Shown here: positions 17,269-27,046 of the stretch, in pieces
How the letters are laid out: each line of letters starts with the position of its first letter
Numbering within the stretch: the first letter of the stretch is position 1
DNA from: Oxalobacteraceae bacterium
GTDB taxonomy: Bacteria; Pseudomonadota; Gammaproteobacteria; Burkholderiales; Burkholderiaceae_D
Direction of reading: 5' to 3'
Assembly: GCA_027485795.1 (NCBI GenBank)
Contig: JAIXQK010000036.1
Span: 1 to 40,113, forward strand
Length of the DNA stretch: 40,113 bases
Position numbers and translations under genes: made by a program
The notes under the pieces: model-generated
Databases searched by the model: none
Told to the model about the DNA's origin: nothing
The model's input: only the letters and a program-made list of their open reading frames with translations

Positions 17269-17437
17269 CATCGCTTCGATAGCCGGTTCGGATCAAGTAT
17301 TTCACTTTCGGTGGGCTGCGTTCGAACTGATGGCTCACCAGTTTTTCAGGGCACTAGTCACTACCCAAAGGTCGTCGACGCACGATCTGCGGGTAGCGAC
17401 AAAGCCTAGCGCCGTGCCTCTTCTTCACGCACGAGGC

Positions 17438-18892
17438 TCATAGCTTCACCATGACATGGCGAGCAACGGTGTAATCTTCCAGCGCATACATCGACATATC
17501 CTTGCCATAGCCTGAGGCTTTCAAGCCCCCGTGCGGCATCTCGTTCACCAACATGAAATGCGTGTTGATCCAAGTACAGCCGTATTGCAACTGACGTGCA
17601 ATGTTCATCGCGCGCGAAACGTCTTTGGTCCATACGCTCGATGCCAAACCGTACTCGGAGTCGTTCGCCCACTGGACCGCTTGGTCATCATCGGTGAAGC
17701 GGGTAATTGATACCGCTGGTCCAAACACCTCGCGTTGCACAATCTCATCGTCCTGAAGCGCGCCGGCGATTACAGTTGGCTCATAAAAGAAACCCGCACC
17801 CGGACGAATACTGCCGCCCGTCGTGATCTGCATATGGCCCGCCATTTGCGCGCGCTCGACAAAGCTCGCAACCCGGTTGCGTTGACGCTCTGAGATCAGC
17901 GGACCAATCTCGACATCATTCTCATCCTGCGGACCGACTTTGATACTTGCAACCGCTGCGGTTAGATCGGCGACTAGGTTTTCATAGATCTTTGGTCCGG
18001 CATAAATCCGGCATGCGGCAGTGCAGTCTTGACCGGCGTTGTAGTAGCCGAAGGTACGCACGCCCTCAACTACCGAGGCAAGATCAGCATCATCCAGCAC
18101 GATAACTGGCGCCTTACCGCCAAGCTCTAAATGCGTACGCTTCAAACTACCGGAGGCAGCCTGTAGAACCTTGCGACCAGTAGCGACATCCCCGGTGATG
18201 GATACCATACGAACCTTTGGATGCTCGACCAATACCTGACCAACGCTCGCACCTCTACCGCAAATCACGTTTAAAACCCCCGGCGGCAAAATTGCTGCCG
18301 CTAATTGCGCAAAGTAAAGCGCAGTCAGGGGTGTCTGCTCGCTTGGTTTGAGCACCACGGTATTACCTGCGGCAATCGCTGGTGCCACCTTCCAAGCTGC
18401 CATCAGCATCGGATAATTCCAAGGCGCTATCGAACCTACGACACCCACCGGGTCACGCCGGATCATACTGGTGTGACCACCTAAGTACTCACCGGCAGCC
18501 GTGCCAGTCATGCAACGTGCCGCACCTGCGAAATAGCGAAAGCAGTCAACAATCGCCGGGATCTCGTCACCCAGCGCCCGCGCATAGGGTTTGCCGCAAT
18601 TCAGCGACTCCAGGCGGGCAAAGGTCTCGGCGTTATCTTCAATGGCAGACGCAAGGTGCAGCAGCATGGTGGAACGCTCGCCAGGCGTGGTCTGCGACCA
18701 ACTTGCAAATGCGTGTTCAGCAGCACCGACCGCACGCGCGACCTGCTCCGGCGAGGCCTCAGGGATATCGCATAAAGTTTCGCCAGTCGCCGGATTGATC
18801 ACATGCTCCACCGGACCCTCGCCACGTTCATTACGATTGTTGATCAATAGCTCGGTAGGGAGGGTGACATGATGCGCTGCAGAATTTGCCAT
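17438..18892 (-). CDS. patD: Gamma-aminobutyraldehyde dehydrogenase
   Basis: An aldehyde dehydrogenase of 484 residues from the ATG at 18892, chosen because CAGGAG lies 8 bp upstream; an in-frame ATG at 18916 overlaps the permease and has no such site. The active site shows HLELGGKAP (catalytic Glu256) and [18 protein letters not shown] (Cys290), nearly identical to E. coli PatD/YdcW as I recall it. The C-terminus [20 protein letters not shown] also matches. It oxidises 4-aminobutanal to GABA with NAD. It is the last gene of an operon with four ABC-transporter genes, the same set as E. coli ydcSTUV-patD. Confidence 0.93.
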   Translation of the reverse strand: MANSAAHHVTLPTELLINNRNERGEGPVEHVINPATGETLCDIPEASPEQVARAVGAAEHAFASWSQTTPGERSTMLLHLASAIEDNAETFARLESLNCGKPYARALGDEIPAIVDCFRYFAGAARCMTGTAAGEYLGGHTSMIRRDPVGVVGSIAPWNYPMLMAAWKVAPAIAAGNTVVLKPSEQTPLTALYFAQLAAAILPPGVLNVICGRGASVGQVLVEHPKVRMVSITGDVATGRKVLQAASGSLKRTHLELGGKAPVIVLDDADLASVVEGVRTFGYYNAGQDCTAACRIYAGPKIYENLVADLTAAVASIKVGPQDENDVEIGPLISERQRNRVASFVERAQMAGHMQITTGGSIRPGAGFFYEPTVIAGALQDDEIVQREVFGPAVSITRFTDDDQAVQWANDSEYGLASSVWTKDVSRAMNIARQLQYGCTWINTHFMLVNEMPHGGLKASGYGKDMSMYALEDYTVARHVMVKL

Positions 18893-18912
18893 GGTGTTAT
18901 CTCCTGTTGTGA

Positions 18913-19740
18913 TCATCGTCGGACATCGTCATCGCCACGCTGGGTTAGCCAGTACGCAACGATGATGGGCATGAAAGTCATCGCAATAATGAATACAGCG
19001 ACAACATTAGTGACCGGGCGTTGGCGCGGCCGTATTAACTCTTGCAACATCCAGATCGGCAAGGTCGTCTGCTGGCCTGCCGTAAAGGTGGTGACAATCA
19101 CCTCATCAAAGCTCAGTGCGAAGGCGAGCAATGCACCAGCGAGTAATGCGGAGCCGAGCTGTGGCAACACAACATGGAAGAAGGTTTGGAACGCATTGGC
19201 ACCCAAATCCATCGAGGCCTCGATCAGCGAGGGGCTGAGCCGGCGTAATCGCGCGACAGCATTGTTATAGACCACGACAATACAGAATGTTGCATGGCCA
19301 ATCACGATAGTCCAGAAGCTGAACGGGATATCGACAGAGTGATACGCAGATCGCAACGCGATCCCGGTGACTACGCCGGGCAAGGCAATCGGCAGCACCA
19401 GTAACAAAGAAATCGCGTCGCGACCAAAAAACCGAGAGCGCGCCAGCGCGCCGGCAGCGAGTGTGCCAAGTACTAGTGCGAGCAAGGTTGCGCAAAGGGC
19501 TATTTGTACCGACAGGGTCACCGCGTTCCAGACATCCACCCGGTTTACGGCGACCGCAAACCATTGCGTCGTCAGTGAGGGCGGCGGGAACACATAGCTT
19601 TTATCTTCGCTGCTAAATGCGTACAAAATAATCAAGGCCAATGGTACGTGCAGAAACAGTACACACCCGACTGTCGCTAGGGTGAGACCCGCTGATGGAC
19701 CTACTGATGGACCTACTGCTGAAGCGCTATCAGAGCGCAT
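18913..19740 (-). CDS. ydcV: Polyamine-type ABC transporter permease (YdcV/PotC-like)
   Basis: A 275-residue inner-membrane permease with about six membrane segments. The EAA loop ([25 protein letters not shown]) is the contact with the ATPase. The ATG overlaps the end of the upstream permease gene by 11 bp, so the two are translationally coupled. The N-terminal cytoplasmic tail carries a small in-frame repeat (VGPSVGPS) from a 12-bp DNA duplication. With YdcU it forms the channel of the putrescine/spermidine-like importer. Confidence 0.92.
   Translation of the reverse strand: MRSDSASAVGPSVGPSAGLTLATVGCVLFLHVPLALIILYAFSSEDKSYVFPPPSLTTQWFAVAVNRVDVWNAVTLSVQIALCATLLALVLGTLAAGALARSRFFGRDAISLLLVLPIALPGVVTGIALRSAYHSVDIPFSFWTIVIGHATFCIVVVYNNAVARLRRLSPSLIEASMDLGANAFQTFFHVVLPQLGSALLAGALLAFALSFDEVIVTTFTAGQQTTLPIWMLQELIRPRQRPVTNVVAVFIIAMTFMPIIVAYWLTQRGDDDVRR
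19693..19716. repeat. 12-bp tandem duplication in the ydcV 5' end
   Basis: TGATGGACCTAC occurs twice head-to-tail and encodes a repeated Val-Gly-Pro-Ser in the N-terminal tail of the permease. The frame is preserved. Confidence 0.8.
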
Positions 19741-20689
19741 CGAAGGCTCCTTTTTTCTTGGCTAGCCATAGGTAGATCGCGATGATAATGATGGGCGCAA
19801 TCGAGAACGCTGCCGCAAAAGGCAAATTGCCTGCTATACCCTGCTGGCGGTATACGACCTGACCGATGAACAGTGTCGAGTTGCCGATCACCTGCGGGAT
19901 GATGTAATCACCCAAGGTCAAGGAGAAGGAAAAAATCGATCCCGCCGCAATGCCGGGCATCGCGAGCGGCAGAATGACTGTCCAGAAGGTACGGCGTGGA
20001 TGCGCACCGAGATCTGCGGACGCCTCGATCAATGACGGTGGTATCCGCTCAATCGATGCCTGAATCGGTAGTATGACAAATGGCAGCCACATATACACAA
20101 ACACGATAAACGTACCCACCGGCGAAAAACTCAAAGAGTTTCCGCCAATAACGGGGGTCGACAGAAGTGCCTCCAGCAGCCACTCAAGATGAAGTTGCGT
20201 TACCAGCCACGCAATCGCCCCCTCTTTGGCAAGTAACAGCTTCCATGCATAAAGTCGTACCAGATAACTTGACCATAGTGGAAGCATCACAGCGATGTAT
20301 AAAATCGCTTTCTTAGCACCACGCGTATAGCGGGCCATCATGTAGGCTAAGGGAAAACCGATAACGACACTCGCGCCCGTCACGAGCGTCGCCATGATAA
20401 TGCTGCGTTTAATTACATCCAGATTAGCGGGCTCAAATAGCGCAATAAAATTTTGCAGCCCAAGCTCATAAACAATCGTGCCGGAAAAATCATCCAGCCT
20501 GAAAAAGCTTTGCGCGAGCAATGTGAATAACGAACCAAGATAAATCACCCCAAACCACAGTAATGGCGGAATCAGTAAAAGTAGCGGCAGCACATACTGC
20601 CTGCGTAGCAGTAGCGTAGAAAACCGATCCAGGATCCCTGCACCTAGCTCAGTATTTGTATTGAGGGAAGATACGTTGGCGGCACTCAT
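19730..20689 (-). CDS. ydcU: Polyamine-type ABC transporter permease (YdcU/PotB-like)
   Basis: A 319-residue binding-protein-dependent permease. It has a cytoplasmic N-terminal tail, a first membrane segment near residues 34-56 ([20 protein letters not shown]), and five further segments. The EAA motif is [23 protein letters not shown]. It pairs with YdcV in the importer. Its ATG overlaps the ATPase stop codon in an ATGA arrangement, showing tight coupling in the operon. Confidence 0.92.
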   Translation of the reverse strand: MSAANVSSLNTNTELGAGILDRFSTLLLRRQYVLPLLLLIPPLLWFGVIYLGSLFTLLAQSFFRLDDFSGTIVYELGLQNFIALFEPANLDVIKRSIIMATLVTGASVVIGFPLAYMMARYTRGAKKAILYIAVMLPLWSSYLVRLYAWKLLLAKEGAIAWLVTQLHLEWLLEALLSTPVIGGNSLSFSPVGTFIVFVYMWLPFVILPIQASIERIPPSLIEASADLGAHPRRTFWTVILPLAMPGIAAGSIFSFSLTLGDYIIPQVIGNSTLFIGQVVYRQQGIAGNLPFAAAFSIAPIIIIAIYLWLAKKKGAFDAL

Positions 20690-21699
20690 GTCGCGACCGC
20701 CTCAACCAAGGGATGTACTGCCGACGAATCCCAATTCAGGTGAACCACGTCGCCGATAGCTGGCATTGCTTCACCAATGCTCAGATCGGCAATCAGTATT
20801 AATGCGTTCGCGCATCTAACCTTGGCGCGCCAGAATGAACCAAAGTATTGCAAGGCTTCAAGCTGCCCTGAAATCTTTGCTGCTGTTATGTCAACGAGTC
20901 TTATGCGCTCGGGTCGTATCATTGCCGCAGGATGTCCGGTTAGCTGGAGTGCAGACTCCCTCTCGAGAAGATTTGCTGCACCGAGAAACTCGGCGACAAA
21001 TCGTGACATTGGCCGCTCATAGAGCCCGCTAGGGCTATCGACTTGCTCCAGCCGACCTCGGTTAAAAACACCAATTCGATCGCTGATGGAAAGCGCCTCA
21101 TGCTGATCATGGGTGACCAGCACAAAGGTGATGCCGAGGCGCCGCTGCAATTGCTTCAACTCGACCTGCATCTGCTCCCGTAACTTCAGATCAAGTGCAC
21201 CGAGCGGCTCATCCAGTAGGAGTACCTTGGGCTCACTCACCAAGGCACGTGCCAGTGCCACTCGTTGCCGCTGCCCGCCCGATAACTGTGCAGGCTTACG
21301 CGACGAAAGATCGGGCAAGCGAACTAATTCAAGCATCTCGCCAGCACGTTGCTCACGTACTGGCTTCGGTACGCCGCGCACCATCAGCGAATAGGCGACA
21401 TTTTCCAGCACCGTCATGTGCGGAAACAAAGCGTAATCTTGGAATACCGTGGTAACCGGTCTGGCGTACGGTGGCAGCGCACTCACGTCGGCGCCATAAA
21501 TACTGATGCTACCCGCTGTCGGTCGGGTGAAACCACCGATCATTCTTAGGCAGGTCGTCTTGCCAGAACCCGATGGGCCGAGCAAGGTGAAAAACTCGCC
21601 TGCAGCGATATCTAGTGTGACATCGTCTACTGCACGCACCGAGCGGCCAGCAGAGACAAACACACACGACACCTGACTCAGGCTGACAGCATGCGTCAT
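20686..21699 (-). CDS. ydcT: Polyamine-type ABC transporter ATP-binding protein (YdcT/PotA-like)
   Basis: A 337-residue ABC ATPase. Walker A is GPSGSGKTT (about residues 40-48), the Q-loop follows in VFQDYALFPHMTV, the signature is LSGGQRQRVALARAL, Walker B is VLLLDEPLGALD, and the switch histidine is in LVTHDQHEA. A C-terminal TOBE-like region with MIRPERIRLVD follows, as in PotA. It drives import through YdcU/YdcV. CGGAG lies before the ATG. It is separated from the binding-protein gene by 62 bp that hold a strong stem-loop. Confidence 0.94.
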   Translation of the reverse strand: MTHAVSLSQVSCVFVSAGRSVRAVDDVTLDIAAGEFFTLLGPSGSGKTTCLRMIGGFTRPTAGSISIYGADVSALPPYARPVTTVFQDYALFPHMTVLENVAYSLMVRGVPKPVREQRAGEMLELVRLPDLSSRKPAQLSGGQRQRVALARALVSEPKVLLLDEPLGALDLKLREQMQVELKQLQRRLGITFVLVTHDQHEALSISDRIGVFNRGRLEQVDSPSGLYERPMSRFVAEFLGAANLLERESALQLTGHPAAMIRPERIRLVDITAAKISGQLEALQYFGSFWRAKVRCANALILIADLSIGEAMPAIGDVVHLNWDSSAVHPLVEAVAT

Positions 21700-21718
21700 G
21701 TAGGTGCTCCGGATTGAA

Positions 21719-21751
21719 CCGCCAGAGCGCTTCAGATTAGCGCTTTGGCGG
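21719..21751 (-). promoter_or_regulatory. Intra-operon stem-loop downstream of the binding-protein gene
   Basis: CCGCCAGAGCGC and GCGCTTTGGCGG form a 12-bp stem (one G-U pair) around a 9-base loop. In the minus-strand transcript it falls between ydcS and ydcT with no U-tract after it. It most likely stabilises the ydcS message or partly attenuates the distal genes, a common way to make more binding protein than membrane subunits. Confidence 0.65.
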
Positions 21752-21761
21752 CCAGGCTAGC

Positions 21762-22922
21762 TTATCTACCGCCGAGGATGGCGATGTAATCCGAAACCCA
21801 CTTATGGTAAGGGACGCACTGGTTGTTTTGACTCTTGCACTGAGTCACCGGCGTGCGCCAGAAAGAGATTTTCTCGAAGTCTTTATAGCCTTGGTTGGCG
21901 CAGCCTTCATCGGTCAACAGCTTGTTACCTTTACAGGCAGCAGGCACTGCAGGCACCGATCCGAACCAAGCCGCGAGGTCGCCCTGCAGTTTCGGATTGA
22001 GCGAGTGCTCAAGCCACATGTAGGCACAATTCGGATGCTTGGACTCAGCGTGCAACATCGTGCTGTCAGCCCATCCCGTGGCTCCCTCAACAGGAACAAC
22101 GGTCGCAATCGGTGCTTTTTTGGAGCGCAGAATATTCGACTGGAACTGCCACGAACTGGAGGCAACCACGCCCTCGTTGGTGAAATCGTCGATCTGCACG
22201 AAAGCATCGTGCCAATACTTGCCGACCAGCTTACGCTGCGTACGCAACAAATCTAGCGCCGCTTTGTACTGGGTCTCATTCAACTCGTAGGGATCAACGA
22301 TACCTAGCGAAGGATTTTTCTTTTTCAGATACAGCGCAGCGTCCGCGATATAAATCGGACCATCGAACGCCTGAATACGGCCCTTGTTACTCTTGCCGTC
22401 AGGTAGTGTCTGCTCCTCGAACACCACGTTCCAACTCGTTGGCTTCTTATTACCAAATACCTTGGTGTTATACATCAGCACATTCCAACCCCACTGATAT
22501 GGCACACCGTAGTGCGTGTTGTTATCGTAGTGCCAAGGCGCCTTTTGCAGTCTTGGGTCAACATTCTTGTAACTTGGAATCAGGCTGACGTTGATCGGTT
22601 GCACACGCTTACCGCGGATTAATCTAAGCGAAGCATCACCACTCGCGGTGACGAGATCAAAACCGCCTTCATTCATCAGCGCGACCATCTCGTCTGAGGT
22701 TCCGGCTGTCTTCACATTGACCTTGCAACCGGTCTTTTTCTCAAAATCCGTGACCCAATCGAATGCTTTATCGGTCTCGCCGCGCTCGATATATCCGGCC
22801 CAGGCAACGATATCAACACTACCCTCGCCTTTGCCGATTTTTTGTAAGGGGGTCTGCGCAATGCTTGCGCCGGTAAATGCGGTCAAGACTAGTGCCGCTG
22901 CGGTACGCTGAAAAGTTCTCAT
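21762..22922 (-). CDS. ydcS: Polyamine-type periplasmic binding protein (YdcS-like)
   Basis: A 386-residue extracellular solute-binding protein with a signal peptide (positive MRTFQR, hydrophobic core, likely cleavage after GASIA). The mature part has IVAWAGYIERGETDKAFDWV, GGFDLVTASGDASLRLI, GKRVQPIN, GPIYIADAALY and GWADSTMLHAESKHPNCAYMW, which follow E. coli YdcS closely as I recall it. It captures the ligand in the periplasm and delivers it to YdcU/V. Putrescine, spermidine or GABA are candidates; patD in the operon favours putrescine. It is the first gene, divergent from a LysR gene. Confidence 0.93.
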   Translation of the reverse strand: MRTFQRTAAALVLTAFTGASIAQTPLQKIGKGEGSVDIVAWAGYIERGETDKAFDWVTDFEKKTGCKVNVKTAGTSDEMVALMNEGGFDLVTASGDASLRLIRGKRVQPINVSLIPSYKNVDPRLQKAPWHYDNNTHYGVPYQWGWNVLMYNTKVFGNKKPTSWNVVFEEQTLPDGKSNKGRIQAFDGPIYIADAALYLKKKNPSLGIVDPYELNETQYKAALDLLRTQRKLVGKYWHDAFVQIDDFTNEGVVASSSWQFQSNILRSKKAPIATVVPVEGATGWADSTMLHAESKHPNCAYMWLEHSLNPKLQGDLAAWFGSVPAVPAACKGNKLLTDEGCANQGYKDFEKISFWRTPVTQCKSQNNQCVPYHKWVSDYIAILGGR

Positions 22923-22959
22923 GATGTGCCTCCGATGATCTGGCTGAGGGATCGGGAAA

Positions 22960-22970
22960 TTATCTTTCTG
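22960..22970. promoter_or_regulatory. Left arm of an 11-bp inverted repeat pair
   Basis: TTATCTTTCTG here is exactly repeated in inverted orientation (CAGAAAGATAA) at 23121-23131. The arms lie about 40 bp upstream of ydcS and 10 bp upstream of the LysR gene respectively, one per divergent promoter, so they may be binding sites for the LysR regulator. Confidence 0.5.
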
Positions 22971-23120
22971 CTATTCACTAACGCACGACATAGCACGCGC
23001 GTAATAAACCGTGTGCCATGTGTCGAACCTTATCGCTTGACCCGTGAAAGCGAGAAGTTCAATATTACACTCGGTCGCGTTCTGTTTTTTAGATAGCAGA
23101 CAATCTTTGCTGCGACGCAT

Positions 23121-23131
23121 CAGAAAGATAA
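23121..23131. promoter_or_regulatory. Right arm of an 11-bp inverted repeat pair
   Basis: CAGAAAGATAA is the exact reverse complement of 22960-22970. It lies close to the LysR start codon, where binding could repress the regulator's own synthesis. Confidence 0.5.
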
Positions 23132-23140
23132 GCGATCAGC

Positions 23141-24052
23141 GTGATTAAACACTTCACATTAAAGCAATTTCGCTACTTCCTAGCAGTCGTCGATACCGGC
23201 TCGATCGCCGCTGCAGCGCGTCTGGTGAATATCGCGCAGTCCGCCCTCACTAGAAGTATTCAAGAATTAGAAACTACCCTCGGCGCGCCTTTATTCGAAC
23301 GACAACCCCGCGGTATGGAGCTTACTCAGGCAGGGCATCGCTTCGAGGCCAAAGCCAGACAAGTCATGTCAGCGGTGAGCCAGGCGGGTGCAATCAATCA
23401 TGATGACGACCGCGGGCTGACCGGGTCAATCACCATCGGTGTCACCAGCTTGATGGCGGGCTACTGCCTGGCTGATCTGGTGGGTAGGTTTCAACGGTCC
23501 CACCCCGAGGTGAGAGTCGAGATTCTGGAAGACTCACCACCCTTTCTCGAGCACCTACTCATTAACGGCGAGGTCGACATCGCCCTAATGATCGCGAACG
23601 CATTGGACGATAAAGCGCTCCAAGTTCAGACGCTCTCGACCTCCCCTAACAGAGTATGGATGTCATCCAGCCACGCGCTAGCCTCGCAAAATGAACTTAC
23701 GCTCGAGATGTGTATTGGCACGCCACTGATCGTGCTCGAAGCCGATCGCATGGAGGATATGCAGCGCGCACATTGGCGACGGCACGGCCTGACGCCCGAT
23801 GTAAGGATCCGCACAAGCTCACTTGAGGCAGTGCGCTCACTGGTTGGCATGGGTGCAGGGATTTCTATCCTGCCGGATTTTCTTTACAGACGCTGGACGC
23901 TGGACGCTGAGCGCATAGAAGTGAGAAAACTTCGCGACTCGATACCCGGCACTGAAATTGGCTTGGTACGTCGCCGTGGAGCACGCAATCGCGAGGTGAT
24001 TGATCAGTTCGTTCAGCTAGCGCAAAACCCGGGTGTCAACACCCGTCGCTAA
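23141..24052 (+). CDS. LysR-family regulator of the polyamine genes (inferred)
   Basis: A 303-residue LysR protein. The helix-turn-helix is visible in LKQFRYFLAVVDTGSIAAAARLVNIAQSALTRSIQELE (residues 7-44, written here in outline), followed by LGAPLFERQPRGMELTQAG. The effector domain starts near residue 93 (GSITIGVTSLMAG). The start is GTG with a poor ribosome site. It is divergent from ydcS and its 3' end overlaps the aminotransferase gene by 4 bp tail to tail. The position suggests that it controls both; the inducer is unknown. E. coli uses a MocR-type regulator (YdcR) at this locus instead. Confidence 0.88.
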   Translation: MIKHFTLKQFRYFLAVVDTGSIAAAARLVNIAQSALTRSIQELETTLGAPLFERQPRGMELTQAGHRFEAKARQVMSAVSQAGAINHDDDRGLTGSITIGVTSLMAGYCLADLVGRFQRSHPEVRVEILEDSPPFLEHLLINGEVDIALMIANALDDKALQVQTLSTSPNRVWMSSSHALASQNELTLEMCIGTPLIVLEADRMEDMQRAHWRRHGLTPDVRIRTSSLEAVRSLVGMGAGISILPDFLYRRWTLDAERIEVRKLRDSIPGTEIGLVRRRGARNREVIDQFVQLAQNPGVNTRR

Positions 24053-25425
24053 TCTGACCAAGTCCGTACCCAAGCTGAAGTATCGTCCAGCGCGCGCTCA
24101 AAGCGCTCTAGCAGCGCACGAATCTCTGAATCAGTAATGATGAGCGGCGGCGAGAAAGCGACAATATCACCAGCCATTGCACGCAAAATCAGCCCGTGCT
24201 CCTGAGCCCGACGAACCAAATAAGCACCAACGGCGCGCTCGGGTGGGAATGCCTGACGCTTGTGTGGATCAGCAGCGAGTTCAACCGCAGCAATCAATCC
24301 CATACCGCGCACATCGCCGATGTAAGGATGATCGCGAAACTTCTGCAGACCTTGCTGTAAGCTTGGCGATACTTGGTTCACGTGACCGACGATGTCCCGC
24401 TCTTCATAGATTTGTAATGCTTCTAATGCCACCGCACAGGCTACTGGATGGCCGCCGTAGGTATAGCCGTGACCAAATATGCCCACCTCTGCGCTAGCAT
24501 CTGCGACGGCTTGATACACCCGGTCACTGATATACAGCGCAGACATCGGCATATAGGCTGAGGTGAGCATCTTGGCCACCGTAATGAAATCCGGCTGTAA
24601 GTCATACACTTGCGTACCGAACGGCTTGCCAAGACGACCAAAGCCCGAGACTACTTCATCTGCGATCAGCAAGATTTCGTACTTCTTCAAGATGGGTTGA
24701 ATCAGCGCAAAATAACGCGGCGGTGGAACGATCACGCCTCCAGCACCCTGCACCGGCTCTGCGATGAATGCACCGACCGTGTCGGGGCCCTCGCGCAGGA
24801 TGGTCTCTTCCAATTCACGCGCGAGACGTTCTGCGAAAGCATCCGGCGTTTCGTCTAGCTCTGCAAACTGATAAGGATGCGGACAGCTCACCCTAATCGT
24901 GTCGGGCAGCGGCAAATCGAAATGCTTGTGCATGGTCGGTATACCCGACAGCGACGCTGCTGCTAGCGTCACACCATGATATCCCTTGGCCCGGGCAATA
25001 ATTTTTTTCTTGTGCGGGCGGCCAGTGGCGTTATGGTAGTAGCGAACTAACTTTACGGCTGTGTCATTTGACTCAGAACCCGAGTTCGCAAACAAAATGC
25101 GAGCCATTGGTACAGGCGACCAAGCCATCATTTTTTCCACCAAGGCAGAAACTGGGCCCGAGACCTTGCCAGAAAAGGTGTGGTAATACGGCAGCTTATT
25201 CATCTGCCGATAAGCCGCTTCAACCAGACGCGATTCAGAGAAACCTAACGCGGCGCACCACAGGCCGGCCATACCCTCGATGTATTCCTTGCCGTTTTCG
25301 TCAGAAACATGGACACCGCGACCGCCCACAATAACTAGCGCACCATTTTTCTCAAGATCGCGTGGCTGAGTGTAAGGGTGAAAATGAAATTTGGCGTCGG
25401 CTATTGCGGCGGATGAAAGCGTCAT
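24049..25425 (-). CDS. Class III aminotransferase, probably putrescine/omega-amine:pyruvate
   Basis: A 458-residue PLP enzyme of aminotransferase class III. It has GMAGLWCAALGF near residue 51, the phosphate-binding FANSGSESNDTAVK, GYHGVTLAAAS, Asp256 in LIADEVVSGFGRLGKPF and the PLP lysine Lys285 in ITVAKMLTSAYMPMSA. The overall pattern follows SpuC-type and omega-amino-acid:pyruvate transaminases. Placed beside ydcSTUV-patD, it would turn putrescine into 4-aminobutanal for PatD. A beta-alanine or other omega-amine substrate is possible. It lies downstream of the amidase with a 169-bp gap that holds no gene. Confidence 0.9.
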   Translation of the reverse strand: MTLSSAAIADAKFHFHPYTQPRDLEKNGALVIVGGRGVHVSDENGKEYIEGMAGLWCAALGFSESRLVEAAYRQMNKLPYYHTFSGKVSGPVSALVEKMMAWSPVPMARILFANSGSESNDTAVKLVRYYHNATGRPHKKKIIARAKGYHGVTLAAASLSGIPTMHKHFDLPLPDTIRVSCPHPYQFAELDETPDAFAERLARELEETILREGPDTVGAFIAEPVQGAGGVIVPPPRYFALIQPILKKYEILLIADEVVSGFGRLGKPFGTQVYDLQPDFITVAKMLTSAYMPMSALYISDRVYQAVADASAEVGIFGHGYTYGGHPVACAVALEALQIYEERDIVGHVNQVSPSLQQGLQKFRDHPYIGDVRGMGLIAAVELAADPHKRQAFPPERAVGAYLVRRAQEHGLILRAMAGDIVAFSPPLIITDSEIRALLERFERALDDTSAWVRTWSD

Positions 25426-25594
25426 AACGGATCCCTATCGTGGCTTTTCCTAATATTGCCATATCCCGACAGTATGCATTACTCGTCTCGAGATTCTGAA
25501 TAAGCTCTGGGATTGAGATTCCCGCCAGAGTTCACACTTCACATCAACGTGCGAATCAAAAAAAGGGAGGGATCACCCACCTATCGAATCTAAC

Positions 25595-26998
25595 CTAAAT
25601 CGCTGGCCGCGCCACAGGCTTGACTGCCTCATAGGCGCGCGCCACCCGCAGCACCAGCGCATCATCAAACATCGGCCCGACAATTTGAAGGCCGACCGGT
25701 AGGCCCTTCGTTGTCAACCCGCAGGGTACTGTGATCGCGGGCTGCTGCGTGAGGTTGAAGGGGTAGCTAAATGGTGTCCAGCCAAGAAACTGCTGTGCAT
25801 CAAAATGCGCTTCACCTGCAGCACGCGCCTCGAAAGCAGGCACTGCAACGGTGGGGGTGACGAGCACATCGTAGCGCTGCATGAACTGCCGCATCATCGA
25901 ACCCAACTCGGCACGACGCAACTGCAAACGATGAATATCCGTGAATGTGTAGTGCGCCCCCTGCGCTGCCTGCGCCTGAAAATCCGGATCAGTTAATGCC
26001 TGCTGTTCGGGTGACATCGCAGCCCATAACTGATGAACTACCGAGAACCAGAGCCCAACGCTGATATCAATGGGATCAGTAAATCCCGGGTCGCACTGCT
26101 CTACCTTGGCGCCAAGATCCTGCAACACATGCACTGCATCATCCACTTTCTGCGCCACTTCAGGATCGACCTTGGCATAACCCAGCGTCGGTGAATAAGC
26201 GATACGAATACCGCGTATGCCCTGATCTAGATTCGCGGTGTAATCAGTCGAATCAAACGGTAATGAAAACCAGTCGCGCGCATCGGGCTGCTTCATCACA
26301 TTCAGCATCAAGGCGCAATCGATTACACTCATCGTGTGGGGCCCAAGATGCGCCACTGTCCCGAATGGCGAAAGTGGATAAGCGGGCACACGCCCAAAAC
26401 TAGGTTTCATCCCCACATTGCCACAAAACGCCGCAGGTATACGTACGCTGCCGGCGCCATCGGTACCAACTGCTAGCGGCCCCATCCCCGCTGCCACTGC
26501 AGCGGCTGCACCACCTGAAGAACCACCGGTGGTACATGACAAGTTCCATGGATTGCGTGTGATGCCATGCAGCGGCGAGTTCGTCTCAGCTTTACATCCG
26601 AACTCAGGTGTCGTGGTTTTACCCAGAAGCACAGCGCCTGCTTCGCGCAGCCGCGCTGTCACCGGCGCATCAACATCCCAAGACTGAGATGGATCTACCG
26701 TGCGGCTACCTCGCAGGGTAGGCCAGCCACGGGTAAGGATCAGGTCCTTGATTGAGACCGGAACGCCCTCTAATCCTCCCACCACTGCATCACTTTGACG
26801 ATGCGCTTGCCAGCGTTGCTCACTTAGCCGGGCACTGTCGAGTGCGCGTTCCGCATCCACCAGACAAAATGCCTTGATGCTGCCATTCAGCCGCTCAATG
26901 TGCTCGATTACAGCGTTAGTGACCTCAACAGGCGATAAGGTACCCGCGCGATACATTGCCAACAATTGATGGGCCGCGAGCTTGTGAAGTGAAGGCAT
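25595..26998 (-). CDS. Amidase (amidase signature family)
   Basis: A 467-residue amidase-signature enzyme of usual length. The Ser-cisSer-Lys triad is visible: Lys84 in GVPVSIKDL, the serine pair in TTGGSSGGAAAA (about residues 157-165), and the nucleophile Ser184 in GTDGAGSVRIPAAFCG. The C-terminal LPVGLQIVGPMFDD is typical. It hydrolyses an amide to acid and ammonia; the substrate is not evident. Neighbours suggest a nitrogen-scavenging role, perhaps acting on an acylated amine. GatA is unlikely because gatC and gatB are absent. The gene starts 48 bp after the SUMF1 gene on the same strand and has a weak ribosome site. Confidence 0.88.
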   Translation of the reverse strand: MPSLHKLAAHQLLAMYRAGTLSPVEVTNAVIEHIERLNGSIKAFCLVDAERALDSARLSEQRWQAHRQSDAVVGGLEGVPVSIKDLILTRGWPTLRGSRTVDPSQSWDVDAPVTARLREAGAVLLGKTTTPEFGCKAETNSPLHGITRNPWNLSCTTGGSSGGAAAAVAAGMGPLAVGTDGAGSVRIPAAFCGNVGMKPSFGRVPAYPLSPFGTVAHLGPHTMSVIDCALMLNVMKQPDARDWFSLPFDSTDYTANLDQGIRGIRIAYSPTLGYAKVDPEVAQKVDDAVHVLQDLGAKVEQCDPGFTDPIDISVGLWFSVVHQLWAAMSPEQQALTDPDFQAQAAQGAHYTFTDIHRLQLRRAELGSMMRQFMQRYDVLVTPTVAVPAFEARAAGEAHFDAQQFLGWTPFSYPFNLTQQPAITVPCGLTTKGLPVGLQIVGPMFDDALVLRVARAYEAVKPVARPAI

Positions 26999-27046
26999 AC
27001 AAGAGGTACTAATGGGAGCATGACGTGTCAGCGCACCAGTTGCGCA

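Noticed and set aside
17361-17396. CTACCC...GGGTAG inverted repeat between convergent genes
   Set aside because: It is only six pairs over a 24-base loop without a U-tract, too weak to call a terminator.
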